Source of the DNA: Sphaerolaimus hirsutus
Lineage: Eukaryota > Nematoda > Chromadorea > Monhysterida > Sphaerolaimidae
Assembly (NCBI GenBank): GCA_964036195.1
Contig: OZ038460.1
Location: 7,567,504 to 7,631,503 of the forward strand
Direction of reading: 5' to 3'
DNA length: 64,000 nucleotides
This document shows, one piece after another, positions 24,268 to 47,943 of this stretch (positions within the stretch are counted from its first letter, which is position 1; each line of letters opens with the position of its first letter). The notes beneath the pieces are model-generated. The model did not search any database, had not been told where the DNA came from, and saw nothing but the letters and a program-made list of their open reading frames with translations. The position numbers and the translations under genes were made by a program.

Positions 24268-24865
24268 AGTCAAATATAATAAGTAATGACATTTCTCATC
24301 ATATTTGACTTTACTCAAATGTGTTCCGCACCTTATAAAGACAAAAGATAATAGGCATTTTTGACGTTTTTTTGTCACTCATCACTTGAAAAAGTGAAGA
24401 TATTCCTTGAATAATATCAAAACGATGAGGCCAGCGGGTAGAATTAGATGGCAGCCGAGTCTACATGGCCAGCGAGTTTACATGGCCAGGGAGCCAACGT
24501 CCTGCAGTACATTACACCTGCACTCACCACCCTGTTCTCATCAAAAACTTGCAGCTGCAGTCGGTTATCTGGAGCGGCGCGAAAAATGAAGTCCTCATTC
24601 CACACTGGGCTCAAACTGTGTCTCACAGTACGCGTGCGGGCGGCATTATTGTAGGCCTTGTTCGAACGGCCGCCCTTGACCAAGGTCACGGAGCAGTAGG
24701 GGTCCCTCCTTCCGTCCTTCTTGATGAGTTCCATGGTGCTCACCACGCGCACGCGCAACAGACCCGTCTGAGGGAGCGAAATGTGTGTCATTGGCGGGGA
24801 AGTTGGGATGGGAGATTAAGTTTACAGAACTGTGTGATATAGAACGGAATTGGTAGTGTCGCGGC

Positions 24866-25775
24866 TAGTGATGGAAAAAGCGCCAGACTTTTAGCGCCAA
24901 GCGCCAAAAGCGCCATGGCGCTTTTCTGACCCTCAGCGCCAAGCGCCAATGGCGCCAGAGCAAAATAGCGCCAAGCGCCAAAAGCGCCATGGCGCTTTTC
25001 TGAACCTCAGCGCCAAGCGCCAATGGCGCCAGAGGATAATGGCGCCAAGCGCCAATAGCGCCAGCGCCAAAAATTTTTTTCTGCAATTTGTTTGTAGAAC
25101 AATGAATTCGTAACTGTGACATACCGCTGATGTCGTACATAGTAGTTGATTTTACTTTTGCCATTAAAGATCAATCAACCACTACAATATTCCATACATT
25201 GTTAAAATCCCTAGGGATATATTTACCTATTAACTGGTAATTATGGGTATGTAAATTCTGCCTACTTGCCTATTCTGTAATTATGCCTATTCTTTACACG
25301 ATCCTTTACGAAAATTCCTGGCGAAATTTTAAACCCCTCCTTCTGAATACCCCCCTCAAAATTTGCACTCTGAAACAATAAACCCCCTGGTGGGATTTCG
25401 AGGAAATAGGGTATATACATTTGCCCCAAATATTACCTAATCAATATTTAATTTATATAAATGTCCCCTTACACCCTTTTATTTATAAATATTTATTCAG
25501 TTATTCTCAAAATTGATCAACTGGAACTGGTTTGTCGATTTTCACTGAATTATAATAATTTTATAATCACGGTTGGCGCTTTTTTGGCGCTATTTTAAAT
25601 GCCAGCGCCAGGCGCCAATAGCGCCACCAGGAAATGGCGCCAAGCGCCACGGCGCTTTCTCAGATCCTGGCGCCAAGCGCCAACGGCGCCAGAGCATGTT
25701 AGCGCCAAGCGCCATGGCGCTTTTTGCTTTGGCGCTAGCGCCAGGCGCCAGCGCCATGGCGCTTTTCCATCACTA
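24866..25775. mobile_element. hAT-like element made of GCGCCA palindromes, 8-bp TSD, empty site in B
   Basis: Ends TAGTGATGGAAAAAGCGCC and GGCGCTTTTCCATCACTA are an exact inverted pair. The 8-bp duplication GTCGCGGC flanks it (24858-24865, 25776-25783), and copy B has a single GTCGCGGC at 43343-43350. Both end regions are arrays of GCGCCAAGCGCC / GCGCCATGGCGC, self-complementary words that make the DNA fold on itself at many scales. The AT-rich centre (25100-25570) includes a decayed TACCGTATT-type piece. Confidence 0.85.
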
Positions 25776-25805
25776 GTCGCGGCATAGAAGCCACTAGTAG
25801 CGACT

Positions 25806-26045
25806 AGGACTGTGGTCCAGCGGTTAGGGGGCTATGGCTGTGCTCTTTGAGGGGTGCGGGCTCGATTCCCACATGCGGCAGTGAAATTTTGCACTCTACT
25901 CGCAAGAATTAGTCCGACAAAAACACCAGTCCTCAGATCCGAGCAGAAATAAACCAAAAAGAGCATAAAATCACTAACGCCTGGAGTTCCCTCCGGCCTG
26001 CCATAAATAGTTTCGTTCCCGCCGATTGCGGGCATTCTGGCGGCA
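25806..26045 (+). repeat. tRNA-derived SINE (copy in segment A)
   Basis: The head resembles a tRNA: GTGGTCCAGCGGTTAGGGGG (A-box-like) and GGGCTCGATTCCCACATG (B-box-like). It is followed by a tail running through CCTCAGATCCGAGCAGAAAT to GGCGGCAACAATC. The same element, with a better B box, lies at 43370-43612 in segment B. The head does not fold into a good tRNA, so it is called a SINE rather than a tRNA gene. Confidence 0.65.
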
Positions 26046-26074
26046 ACAATCTAGAGATAATTTATTGAGTGATT

Positions 26075-26550
26075 ACAATTAGAACTTCATCAGTGAGTCC
26101 GTGAAACCGGGAAGGTTTATCTGAGGGAATTATGCGGGGGTATTTTTTGCGCCGGAATTGTTTACTTACATAAACTACTTTTGTTTGCATAAGCAAAATG
26201 ATGCTGGATGAAAAACGGCTGTATGGCATCGTGCAACCACGCACAGTGCAACTCCTATTTACCCTTTCACTTCATGCACAGATGCTGTGTATGAAGTGAA
26301 AGGGTAAATACATATGTACATATGTGGGTAGAGAAATGTATATTGTATTTATCTGATAGATTCCCAGTGATTGCACTCATGTTAGATCAATATTACAATA
26401 TTGAGTAATTATTATAATTAGAACTTCATCAGTGAGTCCGTGAAACCGGGAACGGTTTTCTGAGGGAGTTATGCGGGGCTATTTTTTTTTGCGTCGAAAT
26501 TGTTTACTCACACCCAGTATTTTTGTTTGCATAAGCAAAATGATGCTGGA
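26075..26550. repeat. Tandem partial duplication specific to segment A
   Basis: A block with ACTTCATCAGTGAGTCCGTG, ATTATGCGGG and GCATAAGCAAAATGATGCTG occurs at 26075-26210 and again at 26412-26550. Segment B has it once (43635-43775). The two A copies differ by several bases and small indels. Confidence 0.65.
26256..26310. other. Near-perfect 55-bp hairpin, conserved in both segments
   Basis: TATTTACCCTTTCACTTCAT pairs with ATGAAGTGAAAGGGTAAATA across a short CACAGATGCTGTGT middle. It is also intact in segment B (about 43818-43872). It could be a small palindromic element or a structured RNA precursor; the sequence alone does not decide. Confidence 0.6.
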
Positions 26551-26639
26551 TGAAAAAAACTTGCAAACTGTTTCGCAATTCCGCGTTATTATAAGCATAG
26601 AACAGAGAGAGCACTCATCCACCAATCAAGCTTATCATT

Positions 26640-26900
26640 AATTAATACGCTACGACGCCACTGCATCCAAATCTAGAGTCAACAAACAAACACTCGTCAC
26701 CGGACAACGGGCAGTGACAAGTCAAACCATCATGAATCTGTCGCGTGAATCACACAAGTGAGTTCGCACTCGTGACGTCACGTAAATTGGGATTGACGCT
26801 ACTTGGCACGAGCGCAAATAAAAATACCTGAAGCAATACATATGCATTACTACGCAATGTAGAATTATCTGCATGAATCGCACCAGCTGATTAAAATGAA
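26640..26900 (-). promoter_or_regulatory. Conserved block upstream of Nedd4 copy A with CRE-like site
   Basis: This stretch and its partner at 44820-45085 stay similar near the far end of the duplicated segments, upstream of the first recognised Nedd4 exon. It contains CGTGACGTCACG, a palindromic CREB/ATF-type site, and several CpG. It may include the promoter or 5' leader of Nedd4; no coding start was identified in it. Confidence 0.3.
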
Positions 26901-27444
26901 CAAAAACGTTCGAAAATTAGTGATTATTAGTGAAAATTAGGGCAAAATTGCAAAAAAATACTGATGTTTACGTTTTCTGGGGGGAAAAGTATTTTACTCA
27001 TTATTCATGATTAAAAGTAAAAATATATACTTTACGTTTTCTGTACTAAGGGGGTGAGTAAAAAATAAATACTTTACGTTTACGTATACTTTGAAAAACG
27101 TTCAGTACTTTTAACAACTCTGCCACACACTAGTTAGTTGACACATCTGTGCAGGGGTATCTTGAATTTCGACCCTCTGAGTGGTTGGATAGATAGCAAA
27201 TAGCTCCTCCGGAGGGATAGGTAGCTGAAAATTTTTCTGGGGGGGGGGGGGTTGGGGGGGTGGGGGGGTTTGAGCGGGGGGGGGGGGTTGTGGTGGTTCA
27301 ATATATAGGCTTCTTCGGGGCATAGAAGGAAGAAAAGGGTAAAAATCGCTAAAAGTAGGTGTAAAATAGCTCAAAATGGGTATACAAGAGCATATAGTAC
27401 TAAAAATAGGCAAAAAGGAACCAGAACTATGATTTTGCAAGTGA

Positions 27445-27644
27445 NNNNNNNNNNNNNNNNNNNNNNNNNNNNNNNNNNNNNNNNNNNNNNNNNNNNNNNN
27501 NNNNNNNNNNNNNNNNNNNNNNNNNNNNNNNNNNNNNNNNNNNNNNNNNNNNNNNNNNNNNNNNNNNNNNNNNNNNNNNNNNNNNNNNNNNNNNNNNNNN
27601 NNNNNNNNNNNNNNNNNNNNNNNNNNNNNNNNNNNNNNNNNNNN
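27445..27644. other. Assembly gap (200 N)
   Basis: Exactly 200 undetermined bases. The sequence just before it, GAACCAGAACTATGATTTTG, recurs immediately after it, so the two flanks carry the same repeat or overlap. The gap lies between segments A and B. Confidence 0.99.
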
Positions 27645-30600
27645 GAACCAGAACTATGATTTTGGAAGTGAAAATCTACAAAAAGGCATGAAAAATAGCG
27701 ATTTTGAGCAAAAATTGGGGTAGTTTCTCAAAAATCGCTCCAGATAGGTAGATAGCTGGGTGCTTTGGGGGGGGGGTATTTCGAGGAATTGAGGGTTGAC
27801 TTTTCTCCTGATTCACAAATTGAGTTCTCTCTTGCTTTATTTATTTGTGCCTTTACTTAGAAATACCGCTTGATTTTTTAACTTTTTTTTAGAAATTCGA
27901 CATACCTGTTGACTTTTTACTTACTCTTTCCACTTCCAAAACTCAAATTACTTATCACATAAGCTTTTTTACTTTTCCACCTGCGGAACCGGCACCAGGC
28001 GGCAGTTCCGCAAGAAGCAAAGTTTCAACTTTTACTGGGTCAAATCAGCTGCACTGTCATACAAATTTTACTGGGAATGCCTATTTCAATCATTAGAAAA
28101 TACACGGTTACAAAGCACACAACAGATATTCAAAATGTTAACGGAAGATTTTTCAAAATAGTGAATACCGCTAATCCTCGAATAACTCCGCCTGTTGGCG
28201 AGGTGAGGAAAATACCCCCCCCCCCTTGATGAAAAGGATACAATACAAAAGTACAAAAGGATGTTAGCGTACGGCAGCGACAACATGTACATAATGTCAG
28301 AGTTGCGAAAGTGTATTTACACTTACACGAAATACCCGGGTAAATGGGTATTTATATTTACACTTACACTTACACTTTCATAAAATACCCATTCACTTTT
28401 TTTACACTTTCCTGAGCAAAATACCCGGGTACAGAAAGTGTATTTTTTCTTTCAGATAACCCTGTTTTAGCTTTTGAGAAAGCATAAAATAGGGTCATGT
28501 ACAAAAAATCACTGCACAGTGCACACATTCAGTTATGCATTGAATGTAGAAAATATGGCAAGTGTACAAACTAGCCATTGATCTCCAACCTTTGATCAGT
28601 ACTCATGGTATTCTACAGTTTCATCATACTTTTGCAAAAAGGACAAGATCAACGGAAATTCACCAGCTGGATACAAAGTCAACTGGCTTTTGCATTGACA
28701 TTTGCTGCATGTCCATTCTTGCATTCAAACAGTGTGTATCCGTTGCTTAATCAGTAAAACATCAACACTGAAAAAGTGCCATTATTAGGGAACTTCATAC
28801 CACTACAGTATTTGTTACAGTCTGAAATGTTTCATAAAAGGCAGTAAAATGTGAAATAATGCATGAAAATGACATATATATTGATCTAAAGCTGAAAACG
28901 GTGGGGTTTTCTAATGCTCAACAGTGAGCTCTTTCTAAAAAAATTTTTACACTTACACTTTTTTTTACACTTCCCTAGGTATTTTTAAAATACCTTACAC
29001 TTTTGGTATCCATACTCAAAATTTGGAAAGTGTATTTACACTTACACTTTCCAAAAATACCGGTATTTTAACAACTCTGCATAATGTGTATGCAGTGTAT
29101 ACAAATCCTTTTGTTGTTGTTAGACAGTTCAAATAAATACCAGAATTACATCAGTTGACAACACTGCATCCATACTCCATACAATGAATTTGGTCTTCTG
29201 AATAAGGTTTTCTGAGGAAAAAATAACTCCCCCTCGAAAAACACCCCGTCAAAAACTACTGACGATAAAATAACCCACCTCGGGACTTATTCGAGGATCT
29301 CGGGTAAATTGTTCAATGTGAATATTTACCTACTTAGGCTGCCTGGAATCAATGGCAGTGTGCATTTTCTGCCAGCTGAGATAAAATCAACTAGGTAAAA
29401 TGTTGTTTTCTTTTTGTTCAGAATAAATATAACGCAAAATATACCTTTAATCTCAAATACAAACATAAAAAAATAAAAATTGTCAGAGCATTTTCCGTTC
29501 AGGACTTTCATCAAGATGCGCTGAGATAGTCAGCCTTCGTTGCTGTAGGATACATGATGAGTTTCATTCCAAAAATGCACAAGCGCCAAATCCAGAAAAA
29601 TCGAGTTAAGCGTGGATTTGACTTCCACGTACAGCTTTTCACATAAAAATAGGGTTATATATAGTCCATTTCGTTCCCGAGATACAGTGGTACCGTTTTT
29701 CAGAAAAATCACAATTTTCACATCGAAAGTGCACATATCCATCTCAGATCCCATATGAAAAACAGAACTTTAACGTTGGAGGTGCACATATATGTACTTC
29801 TTGGACCACCGGAGTTTCATTTCATAAGTGCACATATCCAAAAAATAGTTTCATTTCCAAAAGTGCACGCGTGCTCCGGTTCGCTCGCGAAGAGCCGGCC
29901 GGATTTCCCCTACAACAAAAAGTTTCGTGAATTTCCAAATCTATTTTGCACTATATATCAAAAATGTGTGTATATATATAGGTCTGAAAATTTATGTCGA
30001 GGTACCTTTCGACATGAGCTTTTTAATGGTAGACTCAGTTTTGCTCCACGATGCTTAGTTTAGCATTTATTTCACTTTGAATTGCAAATATTCAGATTTC
30101 CGCCCATTTTGGATGTTTTCCAAAATATGACATAACTCCCGAAATATTTGCCGGCCGACAATATTTGTTGAATAGAAAAATGTACACAAATGTTTAAGGT
30201 ATCTGAAAAGTGCGGGGCAAGCTTTGTCGCCCAAACATGGCGCTGTCGGGCCACTGCCAAACTTTAAAACGCAATTTCTTATTACCGCAGTACCGCTGCC
30301 CCCCATTTTCTGACCATAACGACAAAAACTTATATTTTGAACACGCCGCATTTTTCTACAGTGAAAAACACAGCGTTAAACACAGTTTATACGTCCATAA
30401 TATGGAGAAAGCGCTTTGGCAATCTTCGGCGCAGTTATGTATATTTGTAAAAAAACGGTAAATTCCCATAATTTTCGGAAACCCATAGCAAATAGAGAAG
30501 CTGGTGGAACATTTTAGTGGAAAATGACATGCAATGTTTTTCAAGCGGCTCATACTCACTTGTTTAAATGTCGTACAAATTTGTCAATCGTCATTAAAAG

Positions 30601-31303
30601 TGTCATGCAAAGTTCAATAATAAAATCGTTTATTTTTTTTTGTTTTGATTGACATTTTGCAAAAATGTAAAATCATTTGAACTTAACTTTACAGGGCTCG
30701 GGACCGCCTCCTCTTAGCATGCATCACTGGCACAAAATTGGAAACTTAACTAAAAATGTAATTTGCTTGAAATATATCTATATATTTCTGACTTCTCGAC
30801 TTTTAGAGGTAGATGCCTCATTGAAATGTTCCACCAGTTTACGTTGAGTACAAAAATAAAACATATTGACTAATTATTACACTGGCACTCTATGCATTAA
30901 ATAGCAGGATATATCCAAATATTTGTGACATGTGACATCCGAGTACCAAATCACAGTCATCCTAACATAATATATATTATAACATTACATTGTTAGATTA
31001 AAAATCATATCATATAATTCTATAAAATAAATAAAATTTTATGACAATAAGATCTCTCGACTGTATTCGACATCATCATTTTATTCAGCTTCTGTTTCTT
31101 CAAATGACCTAACAATAATTACCTATATTGAGCTAAATATTCGCAGGGTTCGATTATTCTGCGATGTCTAAAGATCAGTACCTCAACTATTTAGAAAATC
31201 TGCGACTATCGAGAGAAATTGTTATCTTCAACTTAAACTGCTGTAGACATTTGAGTACATGACTATTTAATTTTTCACACTTGGCACCAAGCCAAACGCG
31301 CAG

Positions 31304-43256
<11,953 letters not shown>

Positions 43257-43369
43257 CTGAGGGAAATGTGTGTTATTGGCGGGGAAGTTGGGATGGGAGA
43301 TCAGGTTTACAGAACTGTGTGACATAGAATGGAATTGGTAGTGTCGCGGCATAGGAGCCACTAATAGCG

Positions 43370-43612
43370 ACTAGGACTTCAGCGCTTAGGGGCTTAGGCT
43401 GCGCTCTTTACGAGGGGCGCGGGTTCGATTCCCGCATGCGGCAGTGAAATTTTGCACTCTCCTCGCAAGAATTAGTCCGACTAAAACACCAGTCCTCAGA
43501 TCCGAGAAGAAATAAACCAAAAAGAACATAAAATCACTAACGCCTGGAGTTCCCTCCGGCCTGCCATAAATAGTTTCGTTCCCGCCGATTGCGGGCATTC
43601 TGGCGGCAACAA
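43370..43612 (+). repeat. tRNA-derived SINE (copy in segment B)
   Basis: Same element as 25806-26045. Here the B box is GGGTTCGATTCCCGC, closer to the tRNA consensus, while the A-box half is shorter. It lies upstream of the Nedd4 C2 exon in both segments, so it was there before the duplication. Confidence 0.65.
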
Positions 43613-44107
43613 TCTAGAGATAATTTTTTGAGTAATTACAATCAGAACTTCATCAGTGAGTCCGTGAAACCGGGAAGGTTTATCTGAGGGAATTATGCGG
43701 GGGTATTTTTTGCGCCGGAATTGTTTACTTACATAAACTACTTTTGTTTGCATAAGCAAAATGATGCTGGATGAAAAACGGCTGTATGGCATCGTGCAAC
43801 CCCGCACAGTGCAACTCCTATTTACCCTTTCACTTCATGCACAGATGCTGTGTATGAAGTGAAAGGGTAAATACATATGTATGTGGGTAGAGAAATGTAT
43901 ATTGTATCTGATAGATTCCCAGTGATTGCACTCATGTTAGATCAATGTTTTTAGGCTGCTACCTAATCCGATGGAACTCAAACCCTGTAAAATGTCACAT
44001 TTAACTTCATTTGTCATTTTAAAGGCCATTTTAGATGATTTTTGGCACTTTACAAGGCCTGCGACTGCTCCCTGCCATTTAGATAAATGGAAGCACCTAT
44101 ATTTATA

Positions 44108-44596
44108 CAGGGGTCTCCAAGATTTTGGCCCTCGCAGGGGCTGGTTAGATAGCAAATCGCTCCTCCAGAGGGATAGATAGCTGAAAAAATTTCTGGGGGC
44201 TGGGGGGCTTGGGGGGGGCTCGCAGGGGCAAAATACATAGGCTTTTTCAGTGCATAGAAGGCTGAAAGGGAAAAAAATAACTAATAATCAGTTAAAAGTA
44301 GGTTCAAAATGGCTAAAAACAGGCATATAACCATGCATATAGCCATAGAGCACGATTTTGAAGGTGAAAAACATTAAAAAGGTGCGAAAATTATGGATTT
44401 TGTAAGAAAATTTGGGAAAAATTTCTCAAAAACCACTCCAGATATATAGATAGCTGAGTTATTTGGGGGGGGGGGTCTTTGGGGGTAGTAGCCAAAAATT
44501 TTGCCTCAGATAGATAGATAGCTGAGCGGCCTCCGGGATACATAGATAGCTGGCAGATTTGGGGGGGGGCAGCCCCCCCGCCCTAGGAGACCTCTG
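44108..44596. mobile_element. hAT-like element CAGGGGTCTCCAAG, perfect 8-bp TSD
   Basis: Ends CAGGGGTCTCCAAG and CTAGGAGACCTCTG, flanked by TATTTATA on both sides (44100-44107, 44597-44604). The interior contains GATAGATAGCTG units and G tracts. This is the best-delimited member of the family that also gives the repeats at 300-450, 6003-6480, 15480-15600, 27150-27300, 31490-31620 and 62320-62655. Confidence 0.85.
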
Positions 44597-45099
44597 TATT
44601 TATATTCTTTAGCAAATTCTCCATATTCCAATGGAGGACAAAGTGTGTGCAAGAAATAACAATAGCAAACAGAGATTCAAAAATTTGAACAGTGGTGGTT
44701 GCATTATGCGGAGTTGCACTATGCGCTCGTGCCGAAAAAACTTGTGGACTGTTTCGCAATTCCACGTTATTCTAAGCATAAATATAACAGAGAAAACACT
44801 CATCCACCAAAAAGTCTATCATTAATTAATGCGCAACTTCGCCACGATTGCATCAAAATCTAGAGTAAACAAGCGCATATACAAACAAACACTCGTCACC
44901 GGACAACGGGCAGTGACAAGTCAAACCATCATGAATCTGTCGCGTGAATCACACACACGTGAGTTCGCACTCGTGACGTCACGTAAATTGGGATTGACGC
45001 TTCTTGGCACGAGCGCAAATAAAAATACCTGAGACGATACACATGCATAACTACGCAATGTAGAATTATCTGCATGAATTGCATCAGCTGAGGCCAATA

Positions 45100-46060
45100 T
45101 ATTTACGTGTAGAATGCATGAACATCCAATAGACAGACTGTTAATATTTTTTTTGAATTCGACAAGGGGATACACATTTCTAATTTCCTTATCGATAATT
45201 TTACATGCTGAGCGCAGATGCATGGACAAATACAAATTACGCGGATAAAAGTGTATTCTTTAAGTATGTCATATTTACTGTGTAAGAAACAGCACCGCGA
45301 CGGATAAACGCAATCATTCTTTACACACGAAATACTGTTTTCAATTTTTATTTTGTGCCTATCAACATCGCGAACAAAAATCATGTATGTATTTAGGTAT
45401 GTGACATCAATCTATGAGAAAATACTATATCGACTCACAATTTTCCATAAATTTCCTACACGCCACGTGAAACTCGGGAGATCGTTCCTTAAAATACTAT
45501 AATAGTGATGCATGTATTTTAATGTACAGTAAAGATGCCAATTATTGATGTTGTCAACGTTTGCAGCGACCCAAATCAGCACGAGGATGCAGTCAGTGAT
45601 AAAAAATTAATTTAATGTGCGACAGTTTAAAAATTTCTCAAAATACCTAAAGTTATATGGTTCCGCAAAACAGTATCAAAACTGTTTCATTTCAACTGTT
45701 GAATCGACACACTGAATCGGCTGTAATTTGACCAGATGGACCCGGCAAAAATGTCAAATATCATGTAGTGTCAAGAAGCATGTAAAATGGCAACCTTCAT
45801 TTGCGATTTCAGCAGACATTTTACATGACGTTTGACAAATTCATGACATTTGACAATTTACAGAATAATGTTCTGCACACTAGTCAAACGAATCCCGCTG
45901 CAGCCACTGCTTAATCAATGTAGATAAATGGAATCAAGTGTAAAAATACGGTGCATCAATCACTATCACTGTCTACTTCAACGCGCGCCCGTTTTTTCTT
46001 CTGCGTGTTTACATCCTGCGAGAGGATTAGCTGTTGTAGAATGCAACACATTATGTGGCG
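45100..46060. other. Unassigned AT-rich spacer
   Basis: Lies between the end of segment B and the element at 46064. At 45740-45870 it contains words of the TGTCATGTAAAATG family that pair loosely. No conserved exon, RNA gene or clear transposon end was seen elsewhere in it. Confidence 0.4.
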
Positions 46061-46063
46061 ACG

Positions 46064-47642
46064 TTTCATTGTGCCTACACACACTAGTTTTCACCGTGAC
46101 TGGTGTGAAAACTAAAATGGCAAAAATGGCGAAATGTCGCCATACAGTTTACACATATGGTATGCAATGTGTTTTGTAGTTTTCACAAATGACATGCATT
46201 TGGCAAGTTTCTTGTCATGCATTCATAATGTGCAAACTGATTTGCAACATTTATTCATAATGTGAAAACTGAATGGTGACATGTTGCCATACCCCATGGT
46301 GACATGGCAACACATGGCAACATGGTGACAGTTTTCACATGCAGGTATCAACTGTAGAAAACTGTCCCCATGGTGACACCAGTGCCAGTAGTGTTGCCAC
46401 AATGTTGCCAAATGTCACCAAAAATGTAGCCATGTGCCCTGAGTTTTCACAGCTTCACCAACTTTGAAAAAGTAGCTTTAAAAGACACTGGATGGTCAGA
46501 GAAAGTTCATATCTGCAGGTTTTATACAGAATTTTATGCTTTATTAAATGGTGGGTCACATGACATGTGAAAAAAGCTAAAAAAATTTTTTAGAGTTTTC
46601 ATAATCCATTTTTGATGAAACTGTTGCACCTGATGCATAAAATCTGGGTGACTGCATAGTAAACTTTTTTGCAATAAATATGACCCACAGTAATTTTTTG
46701 GTTAATTTTTTGAAAACTTGAAATCAGCACTGGCTTACAAGATTTACTTGATGCCTAACAATGAGAGAACAAATACTGGAGAGGATGAAGTCTCCTAAGA
46801 GCTGTTTGCCTGTTTTTAGCTTTGATTTTTGTTGAGTTTTTTTTGTGTGTCAGCTTAAATATGAAAATTGAATGCTTAGTTTTCATATTTTGCTTGCATG
46901 AAGTGAAAACAATGCCACCTTCTTATCATATTTATTTAAAACAATTGAGACGGTGACCTCAATACAGTTAATATCATGTGATTCTACAAATTTTTGTCTT
47001 TCAATTGAACTCATATGTGGCTGTATGCATGCAGAGGCTGATTTTTATTCATTTTTCATTATCAAACAAATTATTTACTCATTCCTGCTTATGTTAATTA
47101 TTCCCAATTGTTTACCATTTCATTCTAAAAAAATCTGCTGTAATGTGTGCAAAAATTGTAGCTACATGTCCAGTAAATCTTATTTAAACAATTATTTCAT
47201 GTGAAATACATTTTTATTTGTTATTTATATTTTGCATCTTTATTGCTCACTTTCACAACAACCAAATGAAAGAGTATGCCACTGGGAAGATCACAAAAAC
47301 AAAACAGTGAATGATAAAAATTTAGTTCATGGATTTATAAAAAATACAGAAAAAAGGAACCAAAATATAAGCAAACACCAAAATGTACAAAAACATACAG
47401 TTTCACCTGCTCTATCACATAGAACAAAAAGTTACTGCTATCAATGTCATGTTTTTACAGTGAAAACTTATTTATGTTTGTGCATTTTTTTCCATAGTTT
47501 TCATCAGTGTCTTACACAAAAGTAAAACCCAAAAATTCAATGATACAACCTCCTTGATCTCATTGCTGTCACAATGTGAAAACCAAATTGAGTTTTCACA
47601 CAGAAGTCACGTTGAAAACTAGTGTGTGTAGGACCAATGATT
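46064..47642. mobile_element. 1.58-kb element with TACACACACTAGTTTTCA ends
   Basis: The left end CATTGTGCCTACACACACTA and the right end TAGTGTGTGTAGGACCAATG are inverted repeats, followed inward by GTTTTCA/TGAAAAC and a second pair (GTGTGAAAACT against GAGTTTTCACAC). The interior is AT-rich and low-complexity with ATGTTGCCA / TGGTGACA words. The open frames inside (about 80-97 codons) have no recognisable motif. Confidence 0.6.
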
Positions 47643-47943
47643 TCGAATGACTCAGTTTTTGCAGGCTGGGTTGAGTGTCAGCTTGAGTCAAATATACAAG
47701 TTTTATAAGATGATTTCACAGACGTTGCGGTAAAATTGATTGCGGTTCAATTTTACTTCATTTGGTTTGTGATTTTGTCAGTTTATCGTCGCTTTCGATG
47801 CCATTTAAAACTGCTTTTATAAATATTTAAAAATTTGCCAACCCTGCGCAGAGTGTATATAAACTGAGTGACTTTGCGCATTCTGCGCACAAATAATAAA
47901 GAATGGCATTCCGTTTCGTTCCGGACAATAGTCCGGCAATAAA

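Noticed and set aside
25806..25880. Possible tRNA gene at the SINE head
   Set aside because: A- and B-box-like words exist, but acceptor and anticodon stems do not pair; a second copy plus a shared non-tRNA tail show a SINE.
26083..26120. CATCAGTGAGTCCGTGAAACC looked like a hammerhead ribozyme core
   Set aside because: The conserved CUGANGA box is not present in the right form and no flanking stems pair around it.
27111..27440. Proline-rich open frame (PPPPAQTPPPP) on the minus strand
   Set aside because: Translation of G tracts in the GATAGATAGCTG repeat family, not a gene.
27429..27659. Open frame spanning the gap
   Set aside because: It is an open frame only because 200 unknown bases contain no stop.
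46953..47525. Open frames of 83-97 codons inside the 46064-47642 element
   Set aside because: No start context, motif or family resemblance; composition equals the surrounding AT-rich DNA.
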